Assembly: GCF_023206395.1 (NCBI RefSeq)
Contig: NZ_CP066149.1
Coordinates: 1,736,001 to 1,800,000 of the forward strand
Direction of reading: 5' to 3'
Length of the DNA: 64,000 bases
DNA from: Vibrio sp. ED004
Lineage (GTDB): Bacteria; Pseudomonadota; Gammaproteobacteria; Enterobacterales; Vibrionaceae
Each line of letters opens with the position of its first letter. The stretch's first letter is position 1. This document shows positions 1-12,008 of the stretch, piece by piece. The notes under the pieces are model-generated. The model saw only the letters and a list, made by a program, of their open reading frames with translations. It ran no database searches and was not told the DNA's origin. Position numbers and translations under genes: made by a program.

Positions 1-1117
1 AACCGTCTAGGCGACCGCGTGATAAGCGCTTATTCAAAAGCTTAGATGCTTCGTTCATACCTAGATCAAGCGATGCTTGTGCGATGTCTTTCATCATCAC
101 AGGCACGCCTTTCAATGCTGATTGGTAAGCAATACCGCCGCCCATGATACCTGCGCCAAGTACGGCTGCACGCTCAGTTGCTTTGTTTGCTGACTTACCC
201 GCTTGTTTCGCTAAGCCTTTGATGTACTGGTCATTCAGGAATAAGCCAACTAAAGCTTTTGCTTCTTCCGATTTCGCTAACTTAACGAAGTGCTTACGTT
301 CGATGTCGAGTGCTGCATCGCGATCGCTACGTGCTGCTTCTTCAATCGCAATCACAGAAGTGATTGGCGCTGGGTAGTGAGGTCCTGCTTTTTGAGCGAC
401 TAGGCCTTTAGCCATGGTAAAGCTCATCATCGCTTCTAGTTTGCTTAGTGAAAGCGCTGATGTTTTTTGTTTACGGCGTAGCTGCCAATCGAGTTTTTCA
501 TTGGCTGCCAGAGAGACGGTGTTGATCGCCGATTCTAATAACTGGTCTGTATCTACAATGGCATCTAGCAAGCCAACCTTAAGCGCTTCATCAGCACGGC
601 ATGCTTTGCCTTGAGTGATAATTTCCATTGCGCTGTCAGCACCGATAACACGAGGCAGGCGCACACAACCGCCAAAGCCTGGCATGATGCCAAGTTTGGT
701 TTCAGGTAGGCCAATGCTGGTGGTCTTGTCACCGATACGGAAATCGGTAGCCAGTACACATTCACAGCCGCCGCCAAGGGCATGGCCACGCATCATTGAA
801 AGAGTTGGGACAGGAAGGTCTTCGAGCTTGCTGAAGATTGAATTCGCGAATCTTAACCATTCATCAAGTTCTGCTTCTGGCTTAGCGAATAGGCCAAGAA
901 ATTCAGTGATGTCTGCGCCTACAATGAACGCGTCTTTGTTTGAAGTTAAGATTAAACCACGTAATCCTGCGTGAGCATTAAGAGCGTCTAACGCTTTGTC
1001 TAGTGATTCTAAAGTAGCAAGGTCGAGTTTGTTTACAGAGGCCGGAGCGCAGAAGCTTAATTCCGCAATACCATCTTGTAATTCCTTTACCTGTAGGGTG
1101 TTAGCTTGGTAAATCAT
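1..1117 (-). CDS. fadB: Fatty acid oxidation complex subunit alpha (N-terminal 372 residues, runs off left edge)
   Basis: The multifunctional alpha subunit of aerobic beta-oxidation combines enoyl-CoA hydratase, isomerase and 3-hydroxyacyl-CoA dehydrogenase activities and works in a tetramer with the thiolase FadA. The visible part holds the crotonase domain (about residues 1-190). It has the oxyanion-hole segment HALGGGCE ending in the catalytic Glu at residue 119 and a second catalytic Glu at about 139 in GLPETKLG, matching the Escherichia coli numbering I recall. The Rossmann NAD motif GAGIMGGG begins the dehydrogenase domain just before the edge. The ATG at 1117 is preceded on the minus strand by a good Shine-Dalgarno (GGAGATAG). 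The gene is about 720 residues in this family, so roughly half is outside the window. fadA would be expected downstream. Confidence 0.96.
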   Translation of the reverse strand, partial: MIYQANTLQVKELQDGIAELSFCAPASVNKLDLATLESLDKALDALNAHAGLRGLILTSNKDAFIVGADITEFLGLFAKPEAELDEWLRFANSIFSKLEDLPVPTLSMMRGHALGGGCECVLATDFRIGDKTTSIGLPETKLGIMPGFGGCVRLPRVIGADSAMEIITQGKACRADEALKVGLLDAIVDTDQLLESAINTVSLAANEKLDWQLRRKQKTSALSLSKLEAMMSFTMAKGLVAQKAGPHYPAPITSVIAIEEAARSDRDAALDIERKHFVKLAKSEEAKALVGLFLNDQYIKGLAKQAGKSANKATERAAVLGAGIMGGGIAYQSALKGVPVMMKDIAQASLDLGMNEASKLLNKRLSRGRLDG

Positions 1118-1187
1118 TGTCTATCTCCATGACATACAATCCACGATTGTTTGAGAGAATCTTGTTATCTTTCTATTATTGTAGAAT

Positions 1188-1204
1188 ACCTGGTAAGACC
1201 AGTT
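1188..1204. promoter_or_regulatory. FadR-type operator upstream of fadB
   Basis: A 17-bp near-perfect inverted repeat, ACCTGGTAAGACCAGTT, lies about 70 bp upstream of the fadB start. It fits the FadR consensus of the AACTGGTCNGACCAGTT type, read on the minus strand as AACTGGTCTTACCAGGT. FadR represses fad genes until long-chain acyl-CoA binds it. The match is seen directly; the regulation is inferred from the family. Confidence 0.75.
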
Positions 1205-1344
1205 ATCTTAGTCTGTACCTCTGCTTGGTGAATTTCAATACATTTTTTAAACAATTGTTTAACATTGTGCGATGGCACAGATCCTCTAACCCTTATTATT
1301 CACGCGTGATACACTTCGCCGCTCTTATTAATTAAGTTAACGAT

Positions 1345-1968
1345 ATGAATGAACAGCCCTATTTAATACCGTCTGCGTCGGCTCTGTTTGAAGAAGAGAT
1401 AAAAAAGAGCGTCTTTATTACTCATCTTGCTCATACTCCAAGTGTAGAAGCTGCCAAACAGTTCGTAGAACAGGTAAAGAAAGAGCATTCTTCAGCGCGA
1501 CATAATTGTTGGGGCTTTGTGGCGGGTCGACCTGAAGATTCAATGCTTTGGGGTTTTAGCGATGATGGTGAACCCTCAGGTACTGCGGGTAAGCCGATCT
1601 TGGCACAACTGTCTGGTTCTGGTGTGGGTGAGTTAACGGCTGTGGTGACTCGTTATTCAGGTGGAATTAAGCTTGGAACTGGTGGTTTAGTTAAGGCCTA
1701 TGGCGGAGGAGTGCAACAAGCTCTCAAGCTGCTTCAAACAATCGAGAAAAAAATAACCACAAAATTACGGCTAGAGTTAGACTATGGCTTTGTGCCAATT
1801 GCGCAATCCATCATGGCTCAGCATCAAGCTGTTGAGGTCCAAGCGGATTATGGTGTTCAAGTTGAGCTTATTATTGAAATAGAGCTCCTGCAGGTAGATT
1901 CGTTTACCCAAACCATGATCAATAAAAGCGGTGCTAAGGCACTGGTAACGAAAGTCAAAGACAACTAG
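1345..1968 (+). CDS. yigZ: YigZ/IMPACT family protein
   Basis: A 207-residue protein of the YigZ/IMPACT family (UPF0029), a widespread two-domain fold that resembles domains of elongation factor G. The cellular role in bacteria is not settled. The N-terminal domain is recognisable from SARHNCWGFVAG, then SDDGEPSGTAGKPIL, and from YSGGIKLGTGGLVKAYGGGV. The smaller C-terminal ferredoxin-like domain follows. It lies divergently from fadB and 34 bp before trkH, in the fadB-yigZ-trkH-hemG order typical of gammaproteobacteria, so cotranscription with trkH and hemG is likely. Confidence 0.92.
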   Translation: MNEQPYLIPSASALFEEEIKKSVFITHLAHTPSVEAAKQFVEQVKKEHSSARHNCWGFVAGRPEDSMLWGFSDDGEPSGTAGKPILAQLSGSGVGELTAVVTRYSGGIKLGTGGLVKAYGGGVQQALKLLQTIEKKITTKLRLELDYGFVPIAQSIMAQHQAVEVQADYGVQVELIIEIELLQVDSFTQTMINKSGAKALVTKVKDN

Positions 1969-2002
1969 GAAGTGTGAAGCATTTCGCTTCGTTCAATAGC
2001 TC

Positions 2003-3460
2003 ATGCAATTTCGCTCAATTATTCGAATCGTCGGATTATTATTAGCACTTTTTAGTGTATCAATGCTCGCACCAGCGCTAGTCGCACTTATCTATCGAGA
2101 TGGTGCGGGTGTGCCATTTGTGACGACTTTTTTCGTTCTATTGTTTTGCGGAGCAACTTGCTGGTTTCCGAACCGCCGCTATAAACATGAATTGAAAGCG
2201 CGTGATGGTTTTTTGATTGTTGTTTTGTTCTGGACGGTAATCGGTAGTGCGGGTGCGTTACCGTTTTTGATCGCTGATAACCCGAGTGTTTCGGTAACCG
2301 ATGCCTTCTTCGAATCCTTTTCTGCATTAACTACTACAGGGGCGACGGTTATCGTCGGCCTTGATGATCTCCCTAAGGCAATTCTGTTTTACCGTCAGTT
2401 CCTACAGTGGTTCGGTGGTATGGGTATCATCGTATTGGCGGTAGCCATTCTTCCTGTTCTTGGTATCGGTGGCATGCAACTGTATCGTGCTGAAATACCG
2501 GGTCCTGTTAAAGACAGTAAGATGACCCCACGTATTGCTGAAACAGCAAAAGCGCTGTGGTACATCTATCTAAGCCTAACGATTGCTTGTGCAGTAGCGT
2601 TTTGGCTTGCCGGTATGAGCTTCTTTGATGCCATCAGTCATAGTTTCTCTACTATTGCTATCGGTGGTTTCTCAACGCACGATGCAAGCATGGGTTATTT
2701 CAACAGCCCTGTTATCAACATGATTACGGTTGTGTTCCTGCTTATATCTGCGTGTAACTACTCACTTCACTTTGCAGCATTTGCTTCAGGTGGTGTGCAT
2801 CCTAAGTATTACTGGAAAGATCCTGAATTCCGCGCTTTTATCTTTATTCAAGCAGTGCTGTTTTTGGTTTGTTTCTTATTACTACTGAATCACCATTCTT
2901 ATGACTCGTATTACGACGCTTTCGATCAAGCCTTGTTCCAAACCGTGTCTATATCTACCACTGCTGGTTTCACTACGACTGGTTTTTCAGAGTGGCCACT
3001 GTTCTTGCCCGTACTGCTTTTGTTCTCTTCTTTTATAGGGGGATGTGCAGGTTCTACGGGTGGTGGTATGAAAGTGATTCGAATCTTACTACTTACTCTG
3101 CAAGGTGCTCGTGAAATGAAGCGTCTTGTTCACCCGCGTGCTGTCTATACCATCAAGGTTGGTGGTTCTGCACTACCACAACGTGTCGTGGATGCGGTTT
3201 GGGGCTTCTTTTCTGCATACGCATTGGTTTTTGTGGTTTGTATGTTGGCTCTTATTGCAACCGGCATGGATGAGTTGAGTGCTTTCTCTGCCGTAGCCGC
3301 GACATTAAATAACCTTGGCCCGGGCCTTGGCGAAGTAGCGGTGCACTTTGGCGATGTGAATGACAAAGCAAAATGGGTACTTATTGTATCTATGCTGTTT
3401 GGCCGACTAGAAATCTTCACCTTATTAATCTTATTGACCCCTACGTTTTGGCGTAGCTAA
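2003..3460 (+). CDS. trkH: Potassium uptake protein TrkH
   Basis: The membrane-embedded translocating subunit of the Trk potassium system. It works with the peripheral NAD-binding regulator TrkA, which is not in this window. At 485 residues it has the family length and multiple hydrophobic helices. The four selectivity-filter-like loops of the superfamily are visible: TTTGATVIVGL, TIAIGGFSTHD, STTAGFTTTGF and ATLNNLGPGLG. The start lies 34 bp after yigZ, and the stop is followed within 10 bp by hemG, so the three genes form a compact operon. Confidence 0.95.
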   Translation: MQFRSIIRIVGLLLALFSVSMLAPALVALIYRDGAGVPFVTTFFVLLFCGATCWFPNRRYKHELKARDGFLIVVLFWTVIGSAGALPFLIADNPSVSVTDAFFESFSALTTTGATVIVGLDDLPKAILFYRQFLQWFGGMGIIVLAVAILPVLGIGGMQLYRAEIPGPVKDSKMTPRIAETAKALWYIYLSLTIACAVAFWLAGMSFFDAISHSFSTIAIGGFSTHDASMGYFNSPVINMITVVFLLISACNYSLHFAAFASGGVHPKYYWKDPEFRAFIFIQAVLFLVCFLLLLNHHSYDSYYDAFDQALFQTVSISTTAGFTTTGFSEWPLFLPVLLLFSSFIGGCAGSTGGGMKVIRILLLTLQGAREMKRLVHPRAVYTIKVGGSALPQRVVDAVWGFFSAYALVFVVCMLALIATGMDELSAFSAVAATLNNLGPGLGEVAVHFGDVNDKAKWVLIVSMLFGRLEIFTLLILLTPTFWRS

Positions 3461-3470
3461 GGACAACATT

Positions 3471-3998
3471 GTGGCAAAAGCTCTATTTTTGTATTCAAGC
3501 CGTGAAGGCCAGACCAAGAAAATCTTGAACTATATAAAAGAAGAAATGAATGAGTTCGAATGTGAGCTTCAAGATCTGCACACAATTGGTAATGTCGACT
3601 TTGCTCAATATGACAGAGTATTGATCGGTGCATCGATTCGTTACGGTCACCTTAATAAGAAGCTATATCAATTCATTGATGCCAACCTTGCTCAGTTAAA
3701 GTCAAGCAAGGTTGCGTTCTTCTGCGTGAACTTAACAGCGCGTAAAGAAGATCAAGGTAAAGATACGCCTGAAGGAAGTGCTTACATTAAGAAGTTTCTT
3801 ATAAAGTCTCCGTGGCAGCCGACGTTAATCGGTGTATTTGCCGGTGCCCTCTATTACCCACGTTACAACTGGTTCGATAAAACCATGATTCGCTTCATTA
3901 TGAATATGACGGGTGGTGAAACGGATACAACTAAGGAAGTTGAGTACACAAACTGGGAAAAAGTCTCTTTGTTCACTGAAAAACTAAAGAATATGTAA
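3471..3998 (+). CDS. hemG: Menaquinone-dependent protoporphyrinogen IX dehydrogenase
   Basis: A flavodoxin-like enzyme (175 residues) that oxidises protoporphyrinogen IX to protoporphyrin IX in haem synthesis, passing electrons to the quinone pool. The N-terminal FMN phosphate-binding loop is YSSREGQTKKI, and the second flavin loop is GASIRYGH, as in E. coli HemG. The segment CVNLTARKEDQGKDTPEGSA fits the long insert loop of the family. Translation starts at a GTG placed 8 nt after AAGGACA. It directly follows trkH and precedes the rRNA operon, the arrangement known from enteric and vibrio genomes. Confidence 0.94.
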   Translation: MAKALFLYSSREGQTKKILNYIKEEMNEFECELQDLHTIGNVDFAQYDRVLIGASIRYGHLNKKLYQFIDANLAQLKSSKVAFFCVNLTARKEDQGKDTPEGSAYIKKFLIKSPWQPTLIGVFAGALYYPRYNWFDKTMIRFIMNMTGGETDTTKEVEYTNWEKVSLFTEKLKNM

Positions 3999-4077
3999 GA
4001 GAAAAGCCTACTTTTGAGGCGTTTTGAGTTCTTTTTAATCGAACGAATAAAAAAACGAGAAAAACTTCAAAAAGGGC

Positions 4078-4105
4078 TTGCCAGTGTGATCGAAATCTCT
4101 ATAAT
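4078..4105 (+). promoter_or_regulatory. rRNA promoter, upstream member of a pair
   Basis: TTGCCA (4078-4083), a 16-bp spacer and a perfect TATAAT (4100-4105). A GC-containing discriminator (GCCACC) follows, as expected of stringently controlled rRNA promoters. It is A/T-rich upstream, compatible with an UP element. Confidence 0.75.
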
Positions 4106-4205
4106 GCCACCTCGCTGACACGGGATGGCTTCTTAGGAAACCAAAACGAATCAGCAGGTCAAATTAGCCAAGCTAAGAGCTTGAAAAAAGTTTTGAAAAT
4201 AGTGG

Positions 4206-4233
4206 TTGACACTAAAACTTAAATCGCTAAAAT
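4206..4233 (+). promoter_or_regulatory. rRNA promoter, downstream member of a pair
   Basis: TTGACA (4206-4211), a 16-bp spacer and TAAAAT (4228-4233), followed by the GC-rich discriminator GGCCGTCC. It lies about 310 bp before the 16S start and before boxA, so it is a tandem rrn promoter. Confidence 0.75.
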
Positions 4234-4269
4234 GGCCGTCCGATTTGAGCGAAGCTCAAAAAAGGAAAA

Positions 4270-4284
4270 GCTCTTTAACAATTT
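4270..4284 (+). promoter_or_regulatory. boxA antitermination element (leader)
   Basis: GCTCTTTAACAATTT matches the rrn boxA consensus recognised by NusB/NusE, located between the promoters and 16S. The same sequence recurs before 23S. Confidence 0.85.
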
Positions 4285-4543
4285 AAACCTATCAATCTGT
4301 GTGGGCACTCGTTGATGAATATCAAAACGTTTTATCGTTAGATAAAACAGATTCTTCGGAATCAAAATTGATTTCAATGAACTAAGTGACCAATACGAAT
4401 AATTACTTTCTTTATAGAGAGGGGTTATTTGGCACAGTCAATTCATTATCATTCTGTTGGAATGGTAATAGCTTTAGAATTACATGTTCATGTTTACATG
4501 AATATTAGTTTTGAAGTCAGTATTCGTTGAGTCACAAAATCTT

Positions 4544-6095
<1,552 letters not shown>

Positions 6096-6219
6096 TACGA
6101 AGATACTCACGATAAGTGTCCACACAGATTGATTAGGTTTAGAAAAGCAAAGAGAAGAAGAACTCCCAAGGTTCTTCGAAGTTTGTTTCTACTTTTTAAA
6201 GTGGAGATAAATTAGCAGT

Positions 6220-6295
6220 GTCCCGTTCGTCTAGAGGCCTAGGACACCGCCCTTTCACGGCGGTAACAGGGGTTCGACTCCCCTACGGGATACCA
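6220..6295 (+). tRNA. tRNA-Glu(TTC)
   Basis: A 76-nt cloverleaf with encoded CCA in the 16S-23S spacer. The anticodon is TTC in CCCTTTCACGG and the T-arm is GGTTCGACT. The first acceptor pair reads G-U (GTCCCGT against ACGGGAT), a wobble pair; the rest is standard. Confidence 0.96.
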
Positions 6296-6297
6296 TT

Positions 6298-6373
6298 GGG
6301 TCGTTAGCTCAGTTGGTAGAGCAGTTGACTTTTAATCAATTGGTCGCAGGTTCGAATCCTGCACGACCCACCA
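6298..6373 (+). tRNA. tRNA-Lys(TTT)
   Basis: A 76-nt cloverleaf with encoded CCA and anticodon TTT in GACTTTTAATC. It starts 2 nt after tRNA-Glu and looks nearly identical to the E. coli gene. Confidence 0.97.
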
Positions 6374-6399
6374 TTTCCTCCCAAGGAAATAAAAAATAT

Positions 6400-6475
6400 G
6401 GGGCTATAGCTCAGCTGGGAGAGCGCCTGCCTTGCACGCAGGAGGTCTGCGGTTCGATCCCGCATAGCTCCACCA
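6400..6475 (+). tRNA. tRNA-Ala(TGC)
   Basis: A 76-nt cloverleaf with encoded CCA and anticodon TGC in CCTTGCACGC. This is a typical spacer tRNA. Confidence 0.97.
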
Positions 6476-6504
6476 TTCCTTCCATAAGGAATTAAAACTT
6501 TTAT

Positions 6505-6580
6505 GGGCGATTAGCTCAGTTGGGAGAGCACCTGCCTTACAAGCAGGGGGTCACTGGTTCGAGCCCGGTATCGCCCACCA
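6505..6580 (+). tRNA. tRNA-Val(TAC)
   Basis: A 76-nt cloverleaf with encoded CCA and anticodon TAC in CCTTACAAGC. It is the last of four spacer tRNAs; Glu-Lys-Ala-Val is a spacer type I recall from vibrios. Confidence 0.97.
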
Positions 6581-6644
6581 TCTTTAAGCATTCTCTTCGG
6601 AGAGTTTTTAAAAATGAGTTAAAAGTTTAACACTTTGAAACTCT

Positions 6645-6660
6645 TGCTCTTTAACAATTT
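6645..6660 (+). promoter_or_regulatory. boxA antitermination element (spacer)
   Basis: TGCTCTTTAACAATTT is identical in its core to the leader copy at 4270 and sits between tRNA-Val and 23S, as in E. coli rrn operons. Confidence 0.85.
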
Positions 6661-6887
6661 GGAAAGCTGACTGATTGATTACTTACGAGTAATTCAATCA
6701 AATTTAAAAGTTCTCAATGTTTACCTTTTAGGTAAACACAACAAACACATTCAAGTGTCTTGTATTCGAATCAAACCTAGTTTGATTCACATTGAGTCCG
6801 GCAAACAGTCATTAAGAATTAACCCTTCTTAATGACAACCAAAAACCTTGGTTAGTTGCCATACATTAAGACCCTTTCGGGTTGTAT

Positions 6888-9774
<2,887 letters not shown>

Positions 9775-9867
9775 TACAACACCCAAGGGGTTTTGTGGAC
9801 TCAAAGACAGACCTTGAATGAGTTTGAAGAGACACTTTTAAATTACAGTTTTCCGAATTTTAAAATT

Positions 9868-9987
9868 TGCTTGGCGACCATAGCATTGTGGACCCACCTG
9901 ATTCCATGCCGAACTCAGAAGTGAAACACAATAGCGCCGATGGTAGTGTGGGGCTTCCCCATGTGAGAGTAGGACATCGCCAGGCTT
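9868..9987 (+). rRNA. rrf: 5S ribosomal RNA
   Basis: It starts TGCTTGGCGACCATAGC and ends near CATCGCCAGGC, with the conserved CCGAACTCAGAAGTGAAAC loop. It is 120 nt and the terminal stem pairs; the ends are accurate to 1-2 nt. Confidence 0.95.
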
Positions 9988-10054
9988 TAATTTCGTTATT
10001 TGCATAGCAAGTAACAACCTCAACAGTGTACTAATCTGTTGATGACAATTTGTT

Positions 10055-10145
10055 GGAGGGATGGCTGAGTGGTCGAAAGCACCGGTCTTGAAAACCGGCA
10101 ACCGTTAATAGCGGTTCTAGGGTTCAAATCCCTATCCCTCCACCA
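10055..10145 (+). tRNA. tRNA-Ser(TGA), integration target of the island
   Basis: A 91-nt class II tRNA with a long variable arm (CAACCGTTAATAGCGGTTC), anticodon TGA in GTCTTGAAAAC and encoded CCA. It lies 67 bp after 5S and is probably cotranscribed with the rRNA operon. Its 3' portion from 10115 is repeated exactly at 33068-33099, so the gene has been regenerated by an integrated element whose left end lies here. Confidence 0.96.
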
Positions 10146-10146
10146 C
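10115..10146 (+). repeat. Left attachment-site repeat (tRNA-Ser 3' end)
   Basis: A 32-bp stretch covering the end of the variable arm, T-arm, acceptor 3' strand and CCAC is identical to 33068-33099 in the same orientation. The flanking bases differ on both sides (G versus T before, T versus C after), so the repeat has exact limits. Confidence 0.92.
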
Positions 10147-10154
10147 TATTCATC

Positions 10155-10187
10155 AAAAAAAGCCTTTGATTATCAAAGGCTTTTTTT
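10155..10187 (+). terminator. Rho-independent terminator after tRNA-Ser (island-supplied)
   Basis: Stem AGCCTTTGAT / ATCAAAGGCT with a very short TA loop, followed by seven T. Because it lies inside the left repeat, it belongs to the island and now ends the rrn/tRNA-Ser transcript. Confidence 0.85.
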
Positions 10188-10232
10188 GTATCTGTAAGAC
10201 TTGAATTTGCTTCGAAACAACGAGGTAAGTCA

Positions 10233-11501
10233 ATGTATATACAAAAATCTCCCCACGGCGTCTATTACGCACGGATTTGTACTCCAGCACAGTTGAAAGC
10301 GTTGGGATTCCCATTCGATCTAAAAATCAGCCTTCGAACAAAAGACCCTAAGCTAGCTAAAGTCATTGGCTTAAGCCTTGTCAGTGCTGTCAAAGAGGCC
10401 TTTCGTACTACAGACTCTCTGTGCTTTTCAGAGTTTCAGTTGCATCTAAAAGGCATCTTGTCCCACCACCTGAACTTACAATCACAAAAGCAGGATGATC
10501 GCTTACATTTAGGTTGTATAACTTCCATAAGTCATACTTCTAAGCGTTTGAGTGAAGAAAAGCATTGGAGTGAAGCGTTAGAACACTTTCTAGAGTTCAA
10601 AGGGGTTCAAGGGGTCAGTGCATTGACTGTCCATCAGTTGAAACAGCGCATTACCTTTTTCTTTGAGAGCACTACGCCATCTGGTTTATCAACAATAACT
10701 GCGATGGCACTGATGGAGTACATTAAGACTCTCAATAGCTCTAGTCTTTCAGCAAAAAGCTGTAAAGATTACTACGCCGCGCTGAGTCAATTTATACGTT
10801 GGTGTGCGACCATGTCTTTGATTGAAAGAAACGTGTCTGCAGATATCAAAGCGACTTTCAAGAAGTCTATAAAAGCTGATAAGCAGCGCTCAAGGTGGTC
10901 AGAGAGTCAGCTTTCAACACTCTTCTCATCTGAGCAGTTTCAGCAAGTGGATAATGGTTTCTACTGGGTTACTTTATTGCTCACGTACATGGGGATGAGG
11001 CCGAATGAAGTGTGTCAGCTACGTACAGAAGACGTGGTCGTTAGCGGTCCAGTCCCTTACTTAAACGTAACAGATGAAGGTCACGGACAGCGGATCAAGA
11101 ATCGTTATGCTCTGCGACAAGTCCCCATTCATCAGAGTCTAATCAAACATGGCTTTCTTGAGTATGTTGAGCTTCGTAAGAACAATAGCAAAACCGATCT
11201 ATTCGATTACAAGCCACTGGGTCTCAACAAGGACTGGAGCCAACAATATTGCCAACAATTCGGCAGACTCCTATCTAAGATCGGATTGAAAGCAGGGCAA
11301 CGCCCTACTGCGTACTCCCTCCGTCACACTTTCATTGATGTTCTTAAGCAAAAGGAAGTGGCTGAGTCTACAGTCGCTGATATCGTTGGCCATCATCACC
11401 CCTCAATGACATTTGGCCGATATGGTAAGCAAACAAAACTGAAACTTATGCTTAGTGCGGTGAACCAGTTCTCACTTCAACTGGGAGGCTCACATGAGTA
11501 A
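10233..11501 (+). CDS. Site-specific tyrosine recombinase (island integrase)
   Basis: A 422-residue integrase. The N-terminal part (YIQKSPHGVYYARICTP...) looks like the DUF6538-type arm-binding segment, followed by a SAM-like core-binding region (about 110-215) and the catalytic domain. The catalytic Arg is at 256 (TYMGMRPNEV). Box II reads YSLRHTF (361-367), with Tyr in place of the usual first His. The distal His is in VGHHHPSM (about 387), and the nucleophile is Tyr397 in FGRYGKQ. Its position beside the left repeat and its direction are typical for the enzyme that integrated the island into tRNA-Ser. The stop overlaps the next small gene by 8 nt, so at least one short gene is cotranscribed. 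Confidence 0.9.
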   Translation: MYIQKSPHGVYYARICTPAQLKALGFPFDLKISLRTKDPKLAKVIGLSLVSAVKEAFRTTDSLCFSEFQLHLKGILSHHLNLQSQKQDDRLHLGCITSISHTSKRLSEEKHWSEALEHFLEFKGVQGVSALTVHQLKQRITFFFESTTPSGLSTITAMALMEYIKTLNSSSLSAKSCKDYYAALSQFIRWCATMSLIERNVSADIKATFKKSIKADKQRSRWSESQLSTLFSSEQFQQVDNGFYWVTLLLTYMGMRPNEVCQLRTEDVVVSGPVPYLNVTDEGHGQRIKNRYALRQVPIHQSLIKHGFLEYVELRKNNSKTDLFDYKPLGLNKDWSQQYCQQFGRLLSKIGLKAGQRPTAYSLRHTFIDVLKQKEVAESTVADIVGHHHPSMTFGRYGKQTKLKLMLSAVNQFSLQLGGSHE

Positions 11502-11676
11502 GTTCAACTATGATGAGTTGCACACGGTTTATAAGGCGTTCAAGCAAAGCTATTTTGAAGGGGATGAAACCTCGTTGCTTGCGTTATCAAAACAGTATGA
11601 CTATCAAGATATCCACTGCCTCTATCAGCTTTTGAGCGCCTCGAAGATAAGCCAAGCACCACATCTATGTCATTAA
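11494..11676 (+). CDS. Small hypothetical protein downstream of integrase
   Basis: A 60-residue product starting MSKFNYDELHTVYKAFKQ, acidic in the middle, with no motif that I recognise. Support comes from gene packing: its ATG overlaps the end of the integrase by 8 nt, and its stop overlaps the next ATG by 10 nt, with AACTGGGAGG as a ribosome-binding site about 6 nt upstream. The coupled arrangement resembles small accessory genes (for example excision or regulatory proteins) next to integrases, but there is no sequence evidence of such a role. Confidence 0.55.
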   Translation: MSKFNYDELHTVYKAFKQSYFEGDETSLLALSKQYDYQDIHCLYQLLSASKISQAPHLCH

Positions 11677-11924
11677 TGGCATTAGGAATAGATTGGCAAA
11701 CACAGCAGGCACTGTTTGGTGACTTTGAAACACTGAGAGAAATTGCAGGGCTCGTAAGCCCTCCTCCCATGTCACACGTAGAGTGTTTTGATGCCTTTGT
11801 TCTACCTTATTGGACCATTATGTCAAAGAAAGGGATTGTTCTTATTAGCACTAGAAGCCAAGAGCATTTTACTTTCGTACATCGTGTGTCAGGAGTAGAA
11901 ATTCAAGTTAATATAAAGCGCTGA
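11667..11924 (+). CDS. Small hypothetical protein, third gene of the integrase operon
   Basis: An 85-residue product (MSLMALGIDWQTQQALFGDF...). The first half is predicted helical (TQQALFGDFETLREIAGL), and the second half is beta-rich and ends with basic residues (VEIQVNIKR). It overlaps the preceding gene by 10 nt, which implies translational coupling. I do not recognise a family. A convergent hairpin follows at 11949, which would close this operon and separate it from the relaxase gene on the other strand. Confidence 0.5.
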   Translation: MSLMALGIDWQTQQALFGDFETLREIAGLVSPPPMSHVECFDAFVLPYWTIMSKKGIVLISTRSQEHFTFVHRVSGVEIQVNIKR

Positions 11925-11948
11925 CTCTCAATGTCATTTTGAAAAACC

Positions 11949-11982
11949 AAATCTCGTGAACACCTTAGAGCTCACGAGATTT
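11949..11982. terminator. Hairpin between convergent genes
   Basis: An 11-bp perfect stem AAATCTCGTGA / TCACGAGATTT with a 12-nt loop lies between the convergent integrase operon (+) and relaxase gene (-). There is no long T-run on the plus strand, so termination is inferred from position and stem strength. Confidence 0.5.
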
Positions 11983-12008
11983 ACCTTTAAATTATTATGA
12001 AGACCTTA

